Assembly: GCA_029821515.1 (NCBI GenBank)
Contig: JALGTD010000017.1
Span: 1-12,418, forward strand
Direction of reading: 5' to 3'
From: Candidatus Zipacnadia bacterium
GTDB taxonomy: Bacteria; Armatimonadota; Zipacnadia; Zipacnadales; Zipacnadaceae
DNA: 12,418 nucleotides
Shown here: one piece after another, positions 1-5,736 of the stretch
Position numbering within the stretch: the stretch's first letter is position 1
Layout: each line of letters begins with the position of its first letter
The notes under the pieces: generated by a model
What the model saw: only the letters and a program-made list of their open reading frames with translations
Databases searched by the model: none
Told to the model about the DNA's origin: nothing
Position numbers and translations under genes: made by a program

Positions 1-28
1 TGAGCAGAACCCACCGAGCGGCCGCCAT
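1..28 (-). CDS. 5' end of an unidentified gene (partial)
   Basis: An ATG at 28-26 on the minus strand opens a frame that runs off the window after nine codons (M-A-A-A-R-W-V-L-L). A purine-rich Shine-Dalgarno (AAGGGGGAG on the minus strand, plus positions 38-46) lies 9 nt upstream, and the start is 21 nt beyond the flgN-like stop, so it is probably the next gene of the same operon. The residues are mildly hydrophobic and do not resemble the usual FlgK N-terminus, which often follows flgN. Too little is visible to assign a function. Confidence 0.4.
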
Positions 29-30
29 AA

Positions 31-61
31 GAGGCCACTCCCCCTTAGGCTAAGCGGCCTC
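31..61 (-). repeat. Inverted repeat around the SD of the downstream gene
   Basis: GAGGCC at 31-36 and GGCCTC at 56-61 form a 6-bp dyad with a 19-nt loop. A smaller near-palindrome (TTAGGCTAA, 45-53) is nested inside. In the minus-strand transcript the stem joins the last codons of the flgN-like gene to the region just before the next start codon, and the loop carries that gene's SD. It could tune coupling between the two genes or be fortuitous. There is no U-run, so it is not an intrinsic terminator. Confidence 0.3.
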
Positions 62-403
62 CTCGCTGTTCTGGAGACTCACTAGCCGTGCCTGTATCTC
101 AGTTCTGGCCTGCTGCAGCCGCCGCTTACGGTCATGGCGGATACTTAGTATATCCTCCAGGCGCTGAATCGCATCTGGGGGAGCTTTGCCGGTAGCAATC
201 AGCCTGGCGGCTTGCCCATAAACGATCTCCCAGGCCTCTGCTTGCTGCTTTAGTAGCTCCTGAAATAGTTCGATATCCCCATTGTCCAGAGCAATCTTCT
301 CCTGGGTCTGTATCTCGTTTAGCTTCCCCATCGCCTCCCAAAGAGTCGAACCCTGCTCTGTTAAACTTGACTTGGGATTCACATCGCTTGATTGCTGCGA
401 CAT
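50..403 (-). CDS. flgN: FlgN/FliT-like flagellar export chaperone
   Basis: The 117-aa product is almost entirely helical, rich in Gln, Glu, Leu and Arg, and has no signal peptide or membrane segment. Residues about 20-60 fit the FlgN pattern of an amphipathic helix followed by a short 'A-L-x-x-G-D' turn (Gly42-Asp43) and a second helix. A long charged coiled-coil helix follows at about 75-112. FlgN proteins are cytoplasmic chaperones that keep the hook-filament junction proteins FlgK and FlgL export-competent. Known FlgN proteins are usually about 140-160 aa, so this one is short and FliT is a possible alternative. The call rests as much on its place after flgM, an arrangement common in flagellar loci, as on the sequence. 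The ATG at 403 has only a weak SD (GGGCAGAG). A sigma-28-like promoter about 200 nt upstream (607-634) could drive it separately from flgM. Confidence 0.6.
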   Translation of the reverse strand: MSQQSSDVNPKSSLTEQGSTLWEAMGKLNEIQTQEKIALDNGDIELFQELLKQQAEAWEIVYGQAARLIATGKAPPDAIQRLEDILSIRHDRKRRLQQARTEIQARLVSLQNSEEAA

Positions 404-579
404 ATTATCTCTGCCCTATTCCCGGCAGAGCGCAGATCCCAGACTACGCTAATCGTCCGGAGTGAGTTTTCACTGCCACCATTGATGCTTGCTTCGGTAA
501 ATTGGCTGTGCCGCCAGGCACACAGTAGGCACAGATTACCCGCCCCAGAGCAGCCGAACAAGTCAAAGTGTGCCCGCGC

Positions 580-641
580 CAACTGTGCTTGAGGCTTGCT
601 CCATACATATCGGCTGTGGCGGGAGCAATCTGTAACAGTTG
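580..641 (-). repeat. Two-tier inverted repeat (compound hairpin)
   Basis: An outer 7-bp dyad pairs CAACTGT (580-586) with ACAGTTG (635-641). An inner 7-bp dyad pairs TTGCTCC (596-602) with GGAGCAA (622-628). The two stems are separated by a small asymmetric internal loop (9 and 6 nt) and close a 19-nt terminal loop. All 14 pairs are Watson-Crick. The candidate -10 element at 607-614 lies in the terminal loop. There is no T-tract on either side, so it is not an intrinsic terminator. It may be a regulator-binding dyad or an RNA structure in transcripts reading from flgM into flgN. Confidence 0.5.
607..634 (-). promoter_or_regulatory. Candidate sigma-28 promoter for the flgN-like gene
   Basis: On the minus strand, GCCGATAT at 614-607 matches the Bacillus sigma-D form of the sigma-28 -10 element exactly. 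Sixteen nt upstream is TACA (634-631), a three-of-four match to the TAAA -35 box. Transcription would start near position 600, about 200 nt before the flgN-like ATG. The weak -35 makes this less certain than the promoter at 1578-1604. Confidence 0.45.
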
Positions 642-761
642 AGGCTAAGTCTCCTTTCCCGAGGCACAGAGGCGCCCTCGCAGAAACTATGCTGCTACTC
701 AGAAGAGTGATCGCATCGCGAGGAGCAGCATTCTTCTGCCACTGACTCGGCAGAGCCCACC

Positions 762-1073
762 TCAGGCTGCGATGTTGTAGTAACTTCGCACATCCTCGGC
801 TGCTTCCAATATGAGCCGGACCAGGTGCTCAGTATCCACCCGGTACTGCCCGCTCGTGATCTTCTCCCGGACAGCGTTGACTCGCTGCTGGCGTATATCA
901 GGAGTATGTTGCAGCGCACGGATTATCTCCCGAAGCGTTCGGGCGCTCTGAGAAAGCCGTACCGGCTCGACCTGGGAGGGCCTCGCAGATTTGGTGATGA
1001 GCTGTAGCTGTATGCTTTCGGTCACCTTAGGTACCAATGCGCCATGTTCTTTCCTGGACAACTGGGCTCTCAT
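762..1073 (-). CDS. flgM: FlgM, anti-sigma-28 factor
   Basis: The 103-aa protein has the FlgM C-terminal half. After the 'V-R-L-S' segment (38-41), the helices at about 43-55 lead into the family core 'D-I-R-x-x-R-V-x-x-V-R-x-x-I-x-S-G-x-Y-x-V-D' (59-80) and a final helix at about 82-95. FlgM binds and inactivates sigma-28 (FliA/SigD). It is secreted through the completed hook-basal body, which releases the sigma factor for late flagellar genes. The N-terminal part (1-37) is basic and poorly conserved, as usual for a largely disordered region. The ATG at 1073 has an AGGAGG SD (plus 1084-1089) 10 nt upstream, so the gene looks functional. It lies 84 nt downstream of the rod-like ORF and would be read from the sigma-28 promoter at 1578-1604, giving negative autoregulation. 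Confidence 0.85.
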   Translation of the reverse strand: MRAQLSRKEHGALVPKVTESIQLQLITKSARPSQVEPVRLSQSARTLREIIRALQHTPDIRQQRVNAVREKITSGQYRVDTEHLVRLILEAAEDVRSYYNIAA

Positions 1074-1157
1074 TGATCTCGCGCCTCCTGCCCCCCCAGT
1101 CTCGATGGTTTGCTGTAACTGGTTGCATAAATGCCTGCTGTATTGTGCTGTTGCGGT

Positions 1158-1445
1158 CTATGCTATGTCCTGTAGTTTGCCTATTATGTAGTGTCCGCTT
1201 TGCTGCGAGTCGTCATTGAGGCTCAATCTACTCTTGCCAGTATGATACATGGCTTGAGCAGTTTCGATAGCAAGTAGTACGGGGGCATGCAGCGCAATAT
1301 GGCGGAGAAGGCTGCCAGGGTTTTGCCTGGGGTCGTGCTGGTGGCAGCCGGTAGTACGAGCCTTAGCCAGGTTATTGGCACATAAGGCCTGTCTCTTGGA
1401 GCGAAGCAGTATACTCCGGGTCGCCGCATAAAGTTGAGTAGCCAT
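1158..1445 (-). CDS. Short ORF with flagellar rod/hook N-terminal signature (FlgF/FlgG-like)
   Basis: The first 34 residues fit the N-terminal signature of the flagellar rod/hook family (FlgB, FlgC, FlgF, FlgG, FlgE, FlgK): 'L-Y-A-A' at 5-8, a Gln at 19, then 'A-N-N-L-A-x-x-x-T-T-G' at 23-33. FlgF and FlgG proteins are about 250 aa and end in a paired C-terminal helix; this frame stops at 95 aa and residues 35-95 resemble nothing I recognise. Cys34 replaces the aromatic residue that usually follows T-T-G. The start at 1445 has a G-rich upstream stretch (GCGGGGGGC) as a weak SD. It is the first gene after the sigma-28 promoter at 1578-1604 and is followed by flgM. It may be a 3'-truncated flgF/flgG relic or a short divergent rod-like protein. 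The signature is clear, but its functional status is not. Confidence 0.5.
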   Translation of the reverse strand: MATQLYAATRSILLRSKRQALCANNLAKARTTGCHQHDPRQNPGSLLRHIALHAPVLLAIETAQAMYHTGKSRLSLNDDSQQSGHYIIGKLQDIA

Positions 1446-1577
1446 GTTGCCCCCCGCAAGACCTATACAGTGTAGGCTGCGGTGTTTTGCTGCAAATCTG
1501 GACTATCAGGTGCTGCAAGTGCTACGATATTATCAACAAACGCTATCGAAGAACACTGTCCAGGATTCTTAGTAAGC

Positions 1578-1604
1578 TTATCGGCTATTACACTGTATTC
1601 TTTA
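1578..1604 (-). promoter_or_regulatory. Consensus sigma-28 (FliA/SigD) promoter of the flagellar genes
   Basis: On the minus strand TAAA (1604-1601) is followed by exactly 15 nt and then GCCGATAA (1585-1578). This matches the enterobacterial sigma-28 consensus (TAAA, 15 nt, GCCGATAA) at every position of both core boxes. The predicted start near 1571 is about 125 nt before the rod-like ORF, and flgM and flgN follow on the same strand. The placement fits a late (class III) flagellar transcription unit that encodes its own anti-sigma factor. Confidence 0.75.
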
Positions 1605-1713
1605 GTCAAATAGAGCGATTTACTGTGCTCAGAGCAATTGCCCGCAGGCGCGGTGCGAGGGAGAGCACTAGCTTGTCGGACGCGGCCTTCTCGGCTTGTT
1701 TCTTGTACCACCC

Positions 1714-1741
1714 TCAAGAAATGCTGCATTTATGCCGATAA
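1714..1741 (+). promoter_or_regulatory. Candidate sigma-28 promoter upstream of rpoN
   Basis: GCCGATAA at 1734-1741 on the plus strand matches the sigma-28 -10 element exactly. TCAA at 1714-1717, 16 nt upstream, is a three-of-four match to the TAAA -35 box. Transcription would start near 1748, about 110 nt before the rpoN ATG. The -10 is perfect and the position sensible, but the -35 and spacing are sub-optimal, so a chance match is possible. Confidence 0.4.
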
Positions 1742-1858
1742 TACCTACGGGGTGTGTCGACCGTGCCAGCAGCCGCGAGCTGACTTCCACATTCGTGCTG
1801 GCCGGATGCCCATCAGGCAAGTGTATCACATTCAGCTACATGGCTCGACAGAGGAACT

Positions 1859-3262
1859 ATGCTACAGCTTCGTCATCGACTTGAAGCGCATACCGCGGCC
1901 ACCGTCAGCCCACATGTTATCGTTCGCAGTGCTTTGTTGGAATTGGACTATGCTGATCTTATTCAACGCATCGAGCACGAATTACAAGAGAACCCGGCCC
2001 TCGACGTAGATTCAGACAACAATGAATATGAGGAGATGCCCGTCGGGCCGCCTTCACTTCCTGCTTATTCTGGTTCGTCTCCAGCTACTTATGGTGATGG
2101 CTTCTCTATGGACTCAGTTCCTGGTTCCCACTCCCTACAGGACGAACTGTTCTGGCAGTTTCACGCTATTGCCCCCGATTCAGTCCATGAACTTGGCGAG
2201 ATATTGATTAGTGCCCTTGATGATGACGGCTACTTGAGTGCTGATATTTTCGAGCTGGCCGAGGACCTCAACGTCCCGCTTGCGCACGTCCAGGAAGCAT
2301 TGGAGTATGTGCAGCAACTCAGTCCCTCCGGCGTCGGAGCCCGTTCACTGGGCGAATGCCTCCGATTACAGTTGCAAGCTAAACAGGAAATGGGTGAGTC
2401 TATTCCCAAAGAGGTCGGCCAGATTGTTGAACATTTTGCCTCCTGCTACGAGCACGACATCGAAAAGCAGCTTGCTGAGACTACTGAGCTAACAACCAAC
2501 CAAGTTCGCAATGCTTTGGAATACATCCGCTGCAACCTCCACCCGTATCCGGGACGGCAGTTCCACACAGCCCCCTCCCAGCATCTTCGTAGGCAATACA
2601 TCTATCCTGACGCAATAATCTACTACGACGGTGAAGATCTACGCGTGAAGATTCCTCAGAGCCAGTCTCATGAACTTCGTATCAACTATGCCTACCTGCG
2701 CCTGGAACGGATTATGAAACACCGAAACGACGGGGCTAACTTGGACTCCGAACTTTCTGACCTGGACACTCAGCAAATCTGCAGCATCCACGAGCAAATC
2801 CGTCGGGCTCGGCGCTTTATCGAGATGCTCCAACAACGCCAAATAACTATGAAGCTGGTTACTGAGGCCATCCTGGAACGACAAAGAGAGCTGTTTACCC
2901 ACGGTATTATGGCATTAAAACCCCTAACTAAGAAGCAAATTGCTCTGGAGACCGGCCTGCACGAATCCACCATCTCCCGCGCTACTCGCGGTAAGTATGT
3001 TATGATGCCCAGTCGAACGCTGTTGCCCTTCTCTATCTTCTTCAAAGATGCCCTGCCGGTCAAAGCACTCATTGCCCAGATAGTCCAGCAGGAAGAGTCT
3101 GACCATTCACTTACTGACAAGCAGCTCGCGGAAAGGCTCGGGCAGCGCGGCTACCCGCTGGCCCGCCGCACTATCACCAAGTATCGCAAACAGATGGGCA
3201 TCCCTTCCTCACGCCAGCGGGATGGCTCCTTCAGCCTGCAGCCAGTCGAGCTGCTGGGGTAG
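1859..3262 (+). CDS. rpoN: RNA polymerase sigma-54 factor RpoN
   Basis: The 467-aa protein has the sigma-54 domain order. Region I (about 1-50) contains 'L-I-Q-R-I-E-H-E-L-Q-E-N-P-A-L' (34-48) and binds activator-remodelled polymerase. A short acidic linker (50-90) follows. The core-binding domain starts near 95 and includes 'S-P-S-G-V-G-A-R-S-L-G-E-C-L' (155-168). The helix-turn-helix region has 'K-Q-I-A-L-E-T-G-L-H-E-S-T-I-S-R' (359-374). The C-terminal RpoN box 'A-R-R-T-I-T-K-Y-R' (435-443), which reads the -24 promoter element, ends in 'G-I-P-S-S-R-Q-R'. Length is normal for the family. Region I lacks most of the Gln/Leu-rich repeats seen in proteobacterial RpoN. The ATG has a GAGG SD only 4 nt upstream, which is short. 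The protein looks full-length and functional. It is divergent from the flagellar genes, which sigma-54 controls in many bacteria; no enhancer-binding activator is in view. Confidence 0.93.
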   Translation: MLQLRHRLEAHTAATVSPHVIVRSALLELDYADLIQRIEHELQENPALDVDSDNNEYEEMPVGPPSLPAYSGSSPATYGDGFSMDSVPGSHSLQDELFWQFHAIAPDSVHELGEILISALDDDGYLSADIFELAEDLNVPLAHVQEALEYVQQLSPSGVGARSLGECLRLQLQAKQEMGESIPKEVGQIVEHFASCYEHDIEKQLAETTELTTNQVRNALEYIRCNLHPYPGRQFHTAPSQHLRRQYIYPDAIIYYDGEDLRVKIPQSQSHELRINYAYLRLERIMKHRNDGANLDSELSDLDTQQICSIHEQIRRARRFIEMLQQRQITMKLVTEAILERQRELFTHGIMALKPLTKKQIALETGLHESTISRATRGKYVMMPSRTLLPFSIFFKDALPVKALIAQIVQQEESDHSLTDKQLAERLGQRGYPLARRTITKYRKQMGIPSSRQRDGSFSLQPVELLG

Positions 3263-3506
3263 TACACACGGGGCCTCGGCGGCTAATCTGGCAAGTACGG
3301 AATCTATCACCCTATCTGAATACGAGGTACTCTGGCGGCCAAGCCCGACGTCCCGGAGCAGGAAAAACTTGTTTGCGCCGAGGGACCTGGGCCCAGTTCA
3401 GCACCGTCAGCATGTGTTCGCGTCGGGTCATAATGCCTATCTCCCGTAAGTGATTGGCTCCATGCTTTTGCTTGGTTAAGGTCCAACAGTGGAAAGCAGG
3501 TCAGTC
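3263..3506. other. Non-coding stretch downstream of rpoN
   Basis: No frame with an SD or a recognisable family is visible on either strand, and no hairpin with a T-tract follows the rpoN stop. Together with the relic at 3507-3773 and the unreadable 3774-3962 stretch, it makes a 700-bp interval without an intact gene between the convergent rpoN and the GGT-family gene. The whole interval may be decayed coding sequence. Confidence 0.5.
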
Positions 3507-3773
3507 CTAAGAGGCCCTGGTTTCCCGGCTTGTCTCTAGGAACCACTCAAACCAGAGGTGAATGACTACGTCGGGGACGCCACCGGAATCCATCAGAATA
3601 TGTGGCCCGTACTCTCGGCCGGCTGTTACCACCTGGCGCAGGTGTGCCACCTGCTTGTCTCTAGACCAGTCAAGAAAGTGTTTGTTCAACCCCCCGCAGA
3701 GGACTACGTTGGAGCCCAGCTTCAAGGAACAGTCTGGGCCTGTCCTGTCGCTCTTCAGCGCATCAGCCGCTCA
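3507..3773 (-). pseudogene. Decayed C-terminal fragment of a uroporphyrinogen-decarboxylase (UroD)-family gene
   Basis: The minus-strand frame ending at the TAG at 3507-3509 reads like the C-terminus of the UroD superfamily, which includes haem-pathway decarboxylases and corrinoid methyltransferases. It has a short 'A-D-A-L-K' segment, then 'N-V-V-L-C-G-G-L-N-K' (the family's Gly-Gly-[LIF]-[DN]-[KR] strand), then 'H-I-L-M-D-S-G-G-V-P-D' (equivalent to the 'G-Y-I-x-x-x-D-H-x-V-P-x-D' motif), and a final helix 'W-F-E-W-F-L-E-T-S-R'. The frame is closed upstream by a TGA at 3773-3771 and has no credible start; the only initiation codon is TTG at 3725. The N-terminal 250 or so residues of a UroD protein are absent. 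Between 3774 and 3962 no frame is clearly homologous. I infer a 5'-truncated relic. The family match is by eye and based on short motifs. Confidence 0.45.
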
Positions 3774-3962
3774 ATCCACCATACCGCCTGACTGCGGATC
3801 TCGTCCAGATCGCCCGAGCGTTCCCGGCTCTTTAACCCCAACCTACCGTAGGCACAACTATCGCTAAGAACAACCGAGCATAAGTCATCTTAATCCCAGC
3901 ACCAACACAGTATCCTCGAGGCTTCTCGTCATCGCAACCAATGTAGTAAGCACCTAGCAGGC

Positions 3963-5564
3963 TTATTCCATCGCCGCCGCATGCCGGCCGGCATTTGGAT
4001 CGCCCGCCGTGTACATCTTGCCAGTATCGCGATCGAGGTAGATCATAACCGGTTTGGCGATGGCCTCGGAGGTGGTCGAAAGGGCGTGACCACGGCGTTC
4101 CAGTTCCTCCTGAACACGGCCGGAAATGCCACAGTTGACTTGCAGGCTCCCCGGGGCCATAAAAGCACGGTGCCGATCCGGATTAGAATCAAACGAGTTT
4201 TCCATATGATCAGTGTTAAAGCGCGGTTGGGTCACCGCCTCCTCGGGCATCATGCCAAACTCGATGTGATTAAGCAGTATGTTCAGAGTGGTCTGATCCT
4301 GAAGGTCGGCACCAGCTACACTAATAGCCACCACTGGTTTGCCGTCTTTAGTGACCAGTGTAGGCGTCAGGGTGATGCGAGGGCGCTTGCCCGGCTGGAT
4401 GCGATTGGGATGGCCGGGGGTAGTGTTCAGGCTTCTGAGCCGGTTGCCCTGCACGATCCCAGTCGCAGCGTCGGGCTCGTTTGTTTCAAGGTTGCAACTG
4501 GGTGTGGCTGCTACCACATTTCCCCAGCGATCAGCAACTACACAGGTGGTCGTATCGGAAATCGGAGTCTTGACTGGATTCTCGTCGGGCGAGGGCATAT
4601 CTGCAAGGGCGTTCATATTGTAGGGGTCACCGGGACGGCGCTCCCGCGATGCCTGCTCCATATCCAGCAGTGTACAACGGATATTGGTGTATTCGTCGGA
4701 AAGCAACTCCGCCATAGGCACGGTGGCAAAATCTGGATCGCCATAATAGGTATCGCGGTCAGCGTATGCCAGCTTCATTGCCTCGGTCAGCAGGTGTATA
4801 TAGTCCGCCGAAAGATGCCCCATCTCCTGCAAGTTGTAACCTTCCAAAAGGCGCAATACCTGGCATAGCACCGGCCCTTGAGTCCACGTATTGCACTTAT
4901 GGACAACATAGCCGCGGTAGCTAATCGAGATCGGTTCCTCGATCGTGGTCCTATGACGCTCCAGATCTTGTTTCTGCAAAAAAGAACCGACATTTTGGTA
5001 CCAGGCCACTAACTCATCGGCGATCTCTCCTCGATAAAAGCAGTCCCGCGCCGCTTGCAGCTTTTCTTGTCTACTACCGTTGGCCCGCTGTTCATACTTG
5101 ATCATCTTGTGCAACGTTGCCGCCAGCTTCGGATGCCACCAGGTGTCACCAGGATCAAGCAGAGCCAGTGTCGGCGCCACTACCTGCTCAAAACTCTTGG
5201 TTCCGTACCATTCCAGCAGACTCAGGCACAAGTGCACGGCACCTGGCACCGGCATCGCTTTGTAACTACCCTGGTCGGGGATCCCGTTGGCGTAGTACCA
5301 GTCAATGGCAGCCTCATCCAACGGCGCGCGCCCCATACCACCCAGCACTTTTACCTCCTGGCGGTTGGCATCGTAGATGATTAGGGGAATCTCTCCCCCG
5401 ATGGCACAGGAGCCGTAGTCTGTTACCGTCAGGGCAAACAACGTCGCCGCAGCCGCATCAGCAGCATTGCCGCCCTGCTCAAGCAGGTGGATGCCTCCCG
5501 CAACCGCCTGACTGCCTCCTGCTGCCACCACTCCGCCCTTGCCTGATGCTCTCCAGTTAATCAT
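3963..5564 (-). CDS. Gamma-glutamyltranspeptidase-family (Ntn-hydrolase) protein, atypical
   Basis: Clear GGT fold markers run through the protein: 'E-Q-G-G-N-A-A-D-A-A-A-A' near the N-terminus, 'D-T-T-T-C-V-V-A-D-R-W-G-N' at the autoprocessing site, 'G-K-R-P-R-I-T-L-T-P-T' and 'F-G-M-M-P-E-E-A-V-T-Q-P-R-F'. Family members are proenzymes that self-cleave before a catalytic Thr; here that would be the first Thr of the T-T-T run, about residue 338. Several gamma-glutamyl-binding residues of E. coli GGT are not kept. The 'R-P-L-S-S-M-S-P' serines become Ile-Thr, the 'S-P-G-G-S' oxyanion loop becomes 'V-A-G-A-D', 'M-D-D-F' is missing, and the Arg before 'M-A-P' is probably replaced. The substrate may therefore not be glutathione. 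I prefer the ATG at 5564 (533 aa) because GAGGG lies 6 nt upstream; ATG at 5576 and TTG at 5624 (553 aa) are in-frame alternatives. No signal peptide is evident with any start. It is the last gene of the minus-strand enzyme block, 172 bp after the GH-A gene. Confidence 0.85.
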   Translation of the reverse strand: MINWRASGKGGVVAAGGSQAVAGGIHLLEQGGNAADAAAATLFALTVTDYGSCAIGGEIPLIIYDANRQEVKVLGGMGRAPLDEAAIDWYYANGIPDQGSYKAMPVPGAVHLCLSLLEWYGTKSFEQVVAPTLALLDPGDTWWHPKLAATLHKMIKYEQRANGSRQEKLQAARDCFYRGEIADELVAWYQNVGSFLQKQDLERHRTTIEEPISISYRGYVVHKCNTWTQGPVLCQVLRLLEGYNLQEMGHLSADYIHLLTEAMKLAYADRDTYYGDPDFATVPMAELLSDEYTNIRCTLLDMEQASRERRPGDPYNMNALADMPSPDENPVKTPISDTTTCVVADRWGNVVAATPSCNLETNEPDAATGIVQGNRLRSLNTTPGHPNRIQPGKRPRITLTPTLVTKDGKPVVAISVAGADLQDQTTLNILLNHIEFGMMPEEAVTQPRFNTDHMENSFDSNPDRHRAFMAPGSLQVNCGISGRVQEELERRGHALSTTSEAIAKPVMIYLDRDTGKMYTAGDPNAGRHAAAME

Positions 5565-5697
5565 AGCAGCCCTCATTCGCAATCCGTCATATAGCGTTGC
5601 ATTTAGAGTCTTACTTGTTACCAACCATAATAATTCCTGTCACTGGCAACAGAGAACAGATGAATGATACAGGGCAAACGCGCCAGCACGTCTTCCA

Positions 5698-5728
5698 TGC
5701 GCCGGCAGCCTGTGCTGCCGGGCATTTT
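5698..5728. repeat. Strong GC-rich hairpin, terminator-like on the plus strand
   Basis: CCGGCAGC (5702-5709) and GCTGCCGG (5714-5721) form a perfect 8-bp stem with a 4-nt loop, extended by TGC/GCA with one bulged G. On the plus strand it is followed by TTTT (5725-5728). On the minus strand, the coding strand here, it begins about 10 nt after the GH-A stop codon but no U-run follows. It may attenuate or protect the 3' end of the glycosidase message, or stop antisense transcription coming rightward. It could also be a copy of a dispersed repeat; no second copy was seen in this window. Confidence 0.5.
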
Positions 5729-5736
5729 GCACTCCG

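Larger units (their letters stand above)
404..761. other. flgM-flgN intergenic gap (358 bp), no confident gene
   Basis: Neither strand has a convincing coding frame here. A 67-codon minus-strand frame (379-582) has a Cys-rich patch but no SD and overlaps flgN. Genes of a flagellar operon are normally closely spaced, so this gap is unusual. It holds a compound dyad (580-641), a direct repeat of TTGAGGCT (589-596 and 639-646) and a candidate sigma-28 promoter. Both the dyad and the promoter are listed separately. Confidence 0.6.
1446..1858. other. Divergent regulatory region between flagellar genes and rpoN
   Basis: These 413 bp separate the leftward flagellar genes from rightward rpoN. They contain a consensus sigma-28 promoter on the minus strand (1578-1604) and a sigma-28-like element on the plus strand (1714-1741). 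An 88-codon minus-strand frame (1463-1729) overlaps the minus promoter, has no SD and resembles no family, so I do not call it a gene. I saw no sigma-54 (-24/-12) site here. Confidence 0.6.

Noticed and set aside
379..582. Minus-strand frame with a Cys-rich patch in the flgM-flgN gap
   Set aside because: The Cys spacing does not fit a known zinc motif, there is no SD, and the frame runs into flgN.
1463..1729. 88-codon minus-strand frame upstream of the rod-like ORF
   Set aside because: It has no SD near its ATG and no recognisable family, and the consensus sigma-28 promoter lies inside it. A weak likeness of a neighbouring frame to a rod-protein C-terminus was too poor to report.
3562..3867. 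101-codon plus-strand frame
   Set aside because: It is antisense to the UroD-like relic and is Pro/Ser/Arg-rich with no family signal.
3981..3994. Perfect 14-bp palindrome ATGCCGGCCGGCAT
   Set aside because: It lies within the last codons of the GGT-family gene, has no T-tract, and is expected occasionally in GC-rich coding sequence.
3981..4868. 295-codon plus-strand frame antisense to the GGT-family gene
   Set aside because: It is a mirror of a well-supported coding frame, its composition is unlike a real protein, and it has no SD.
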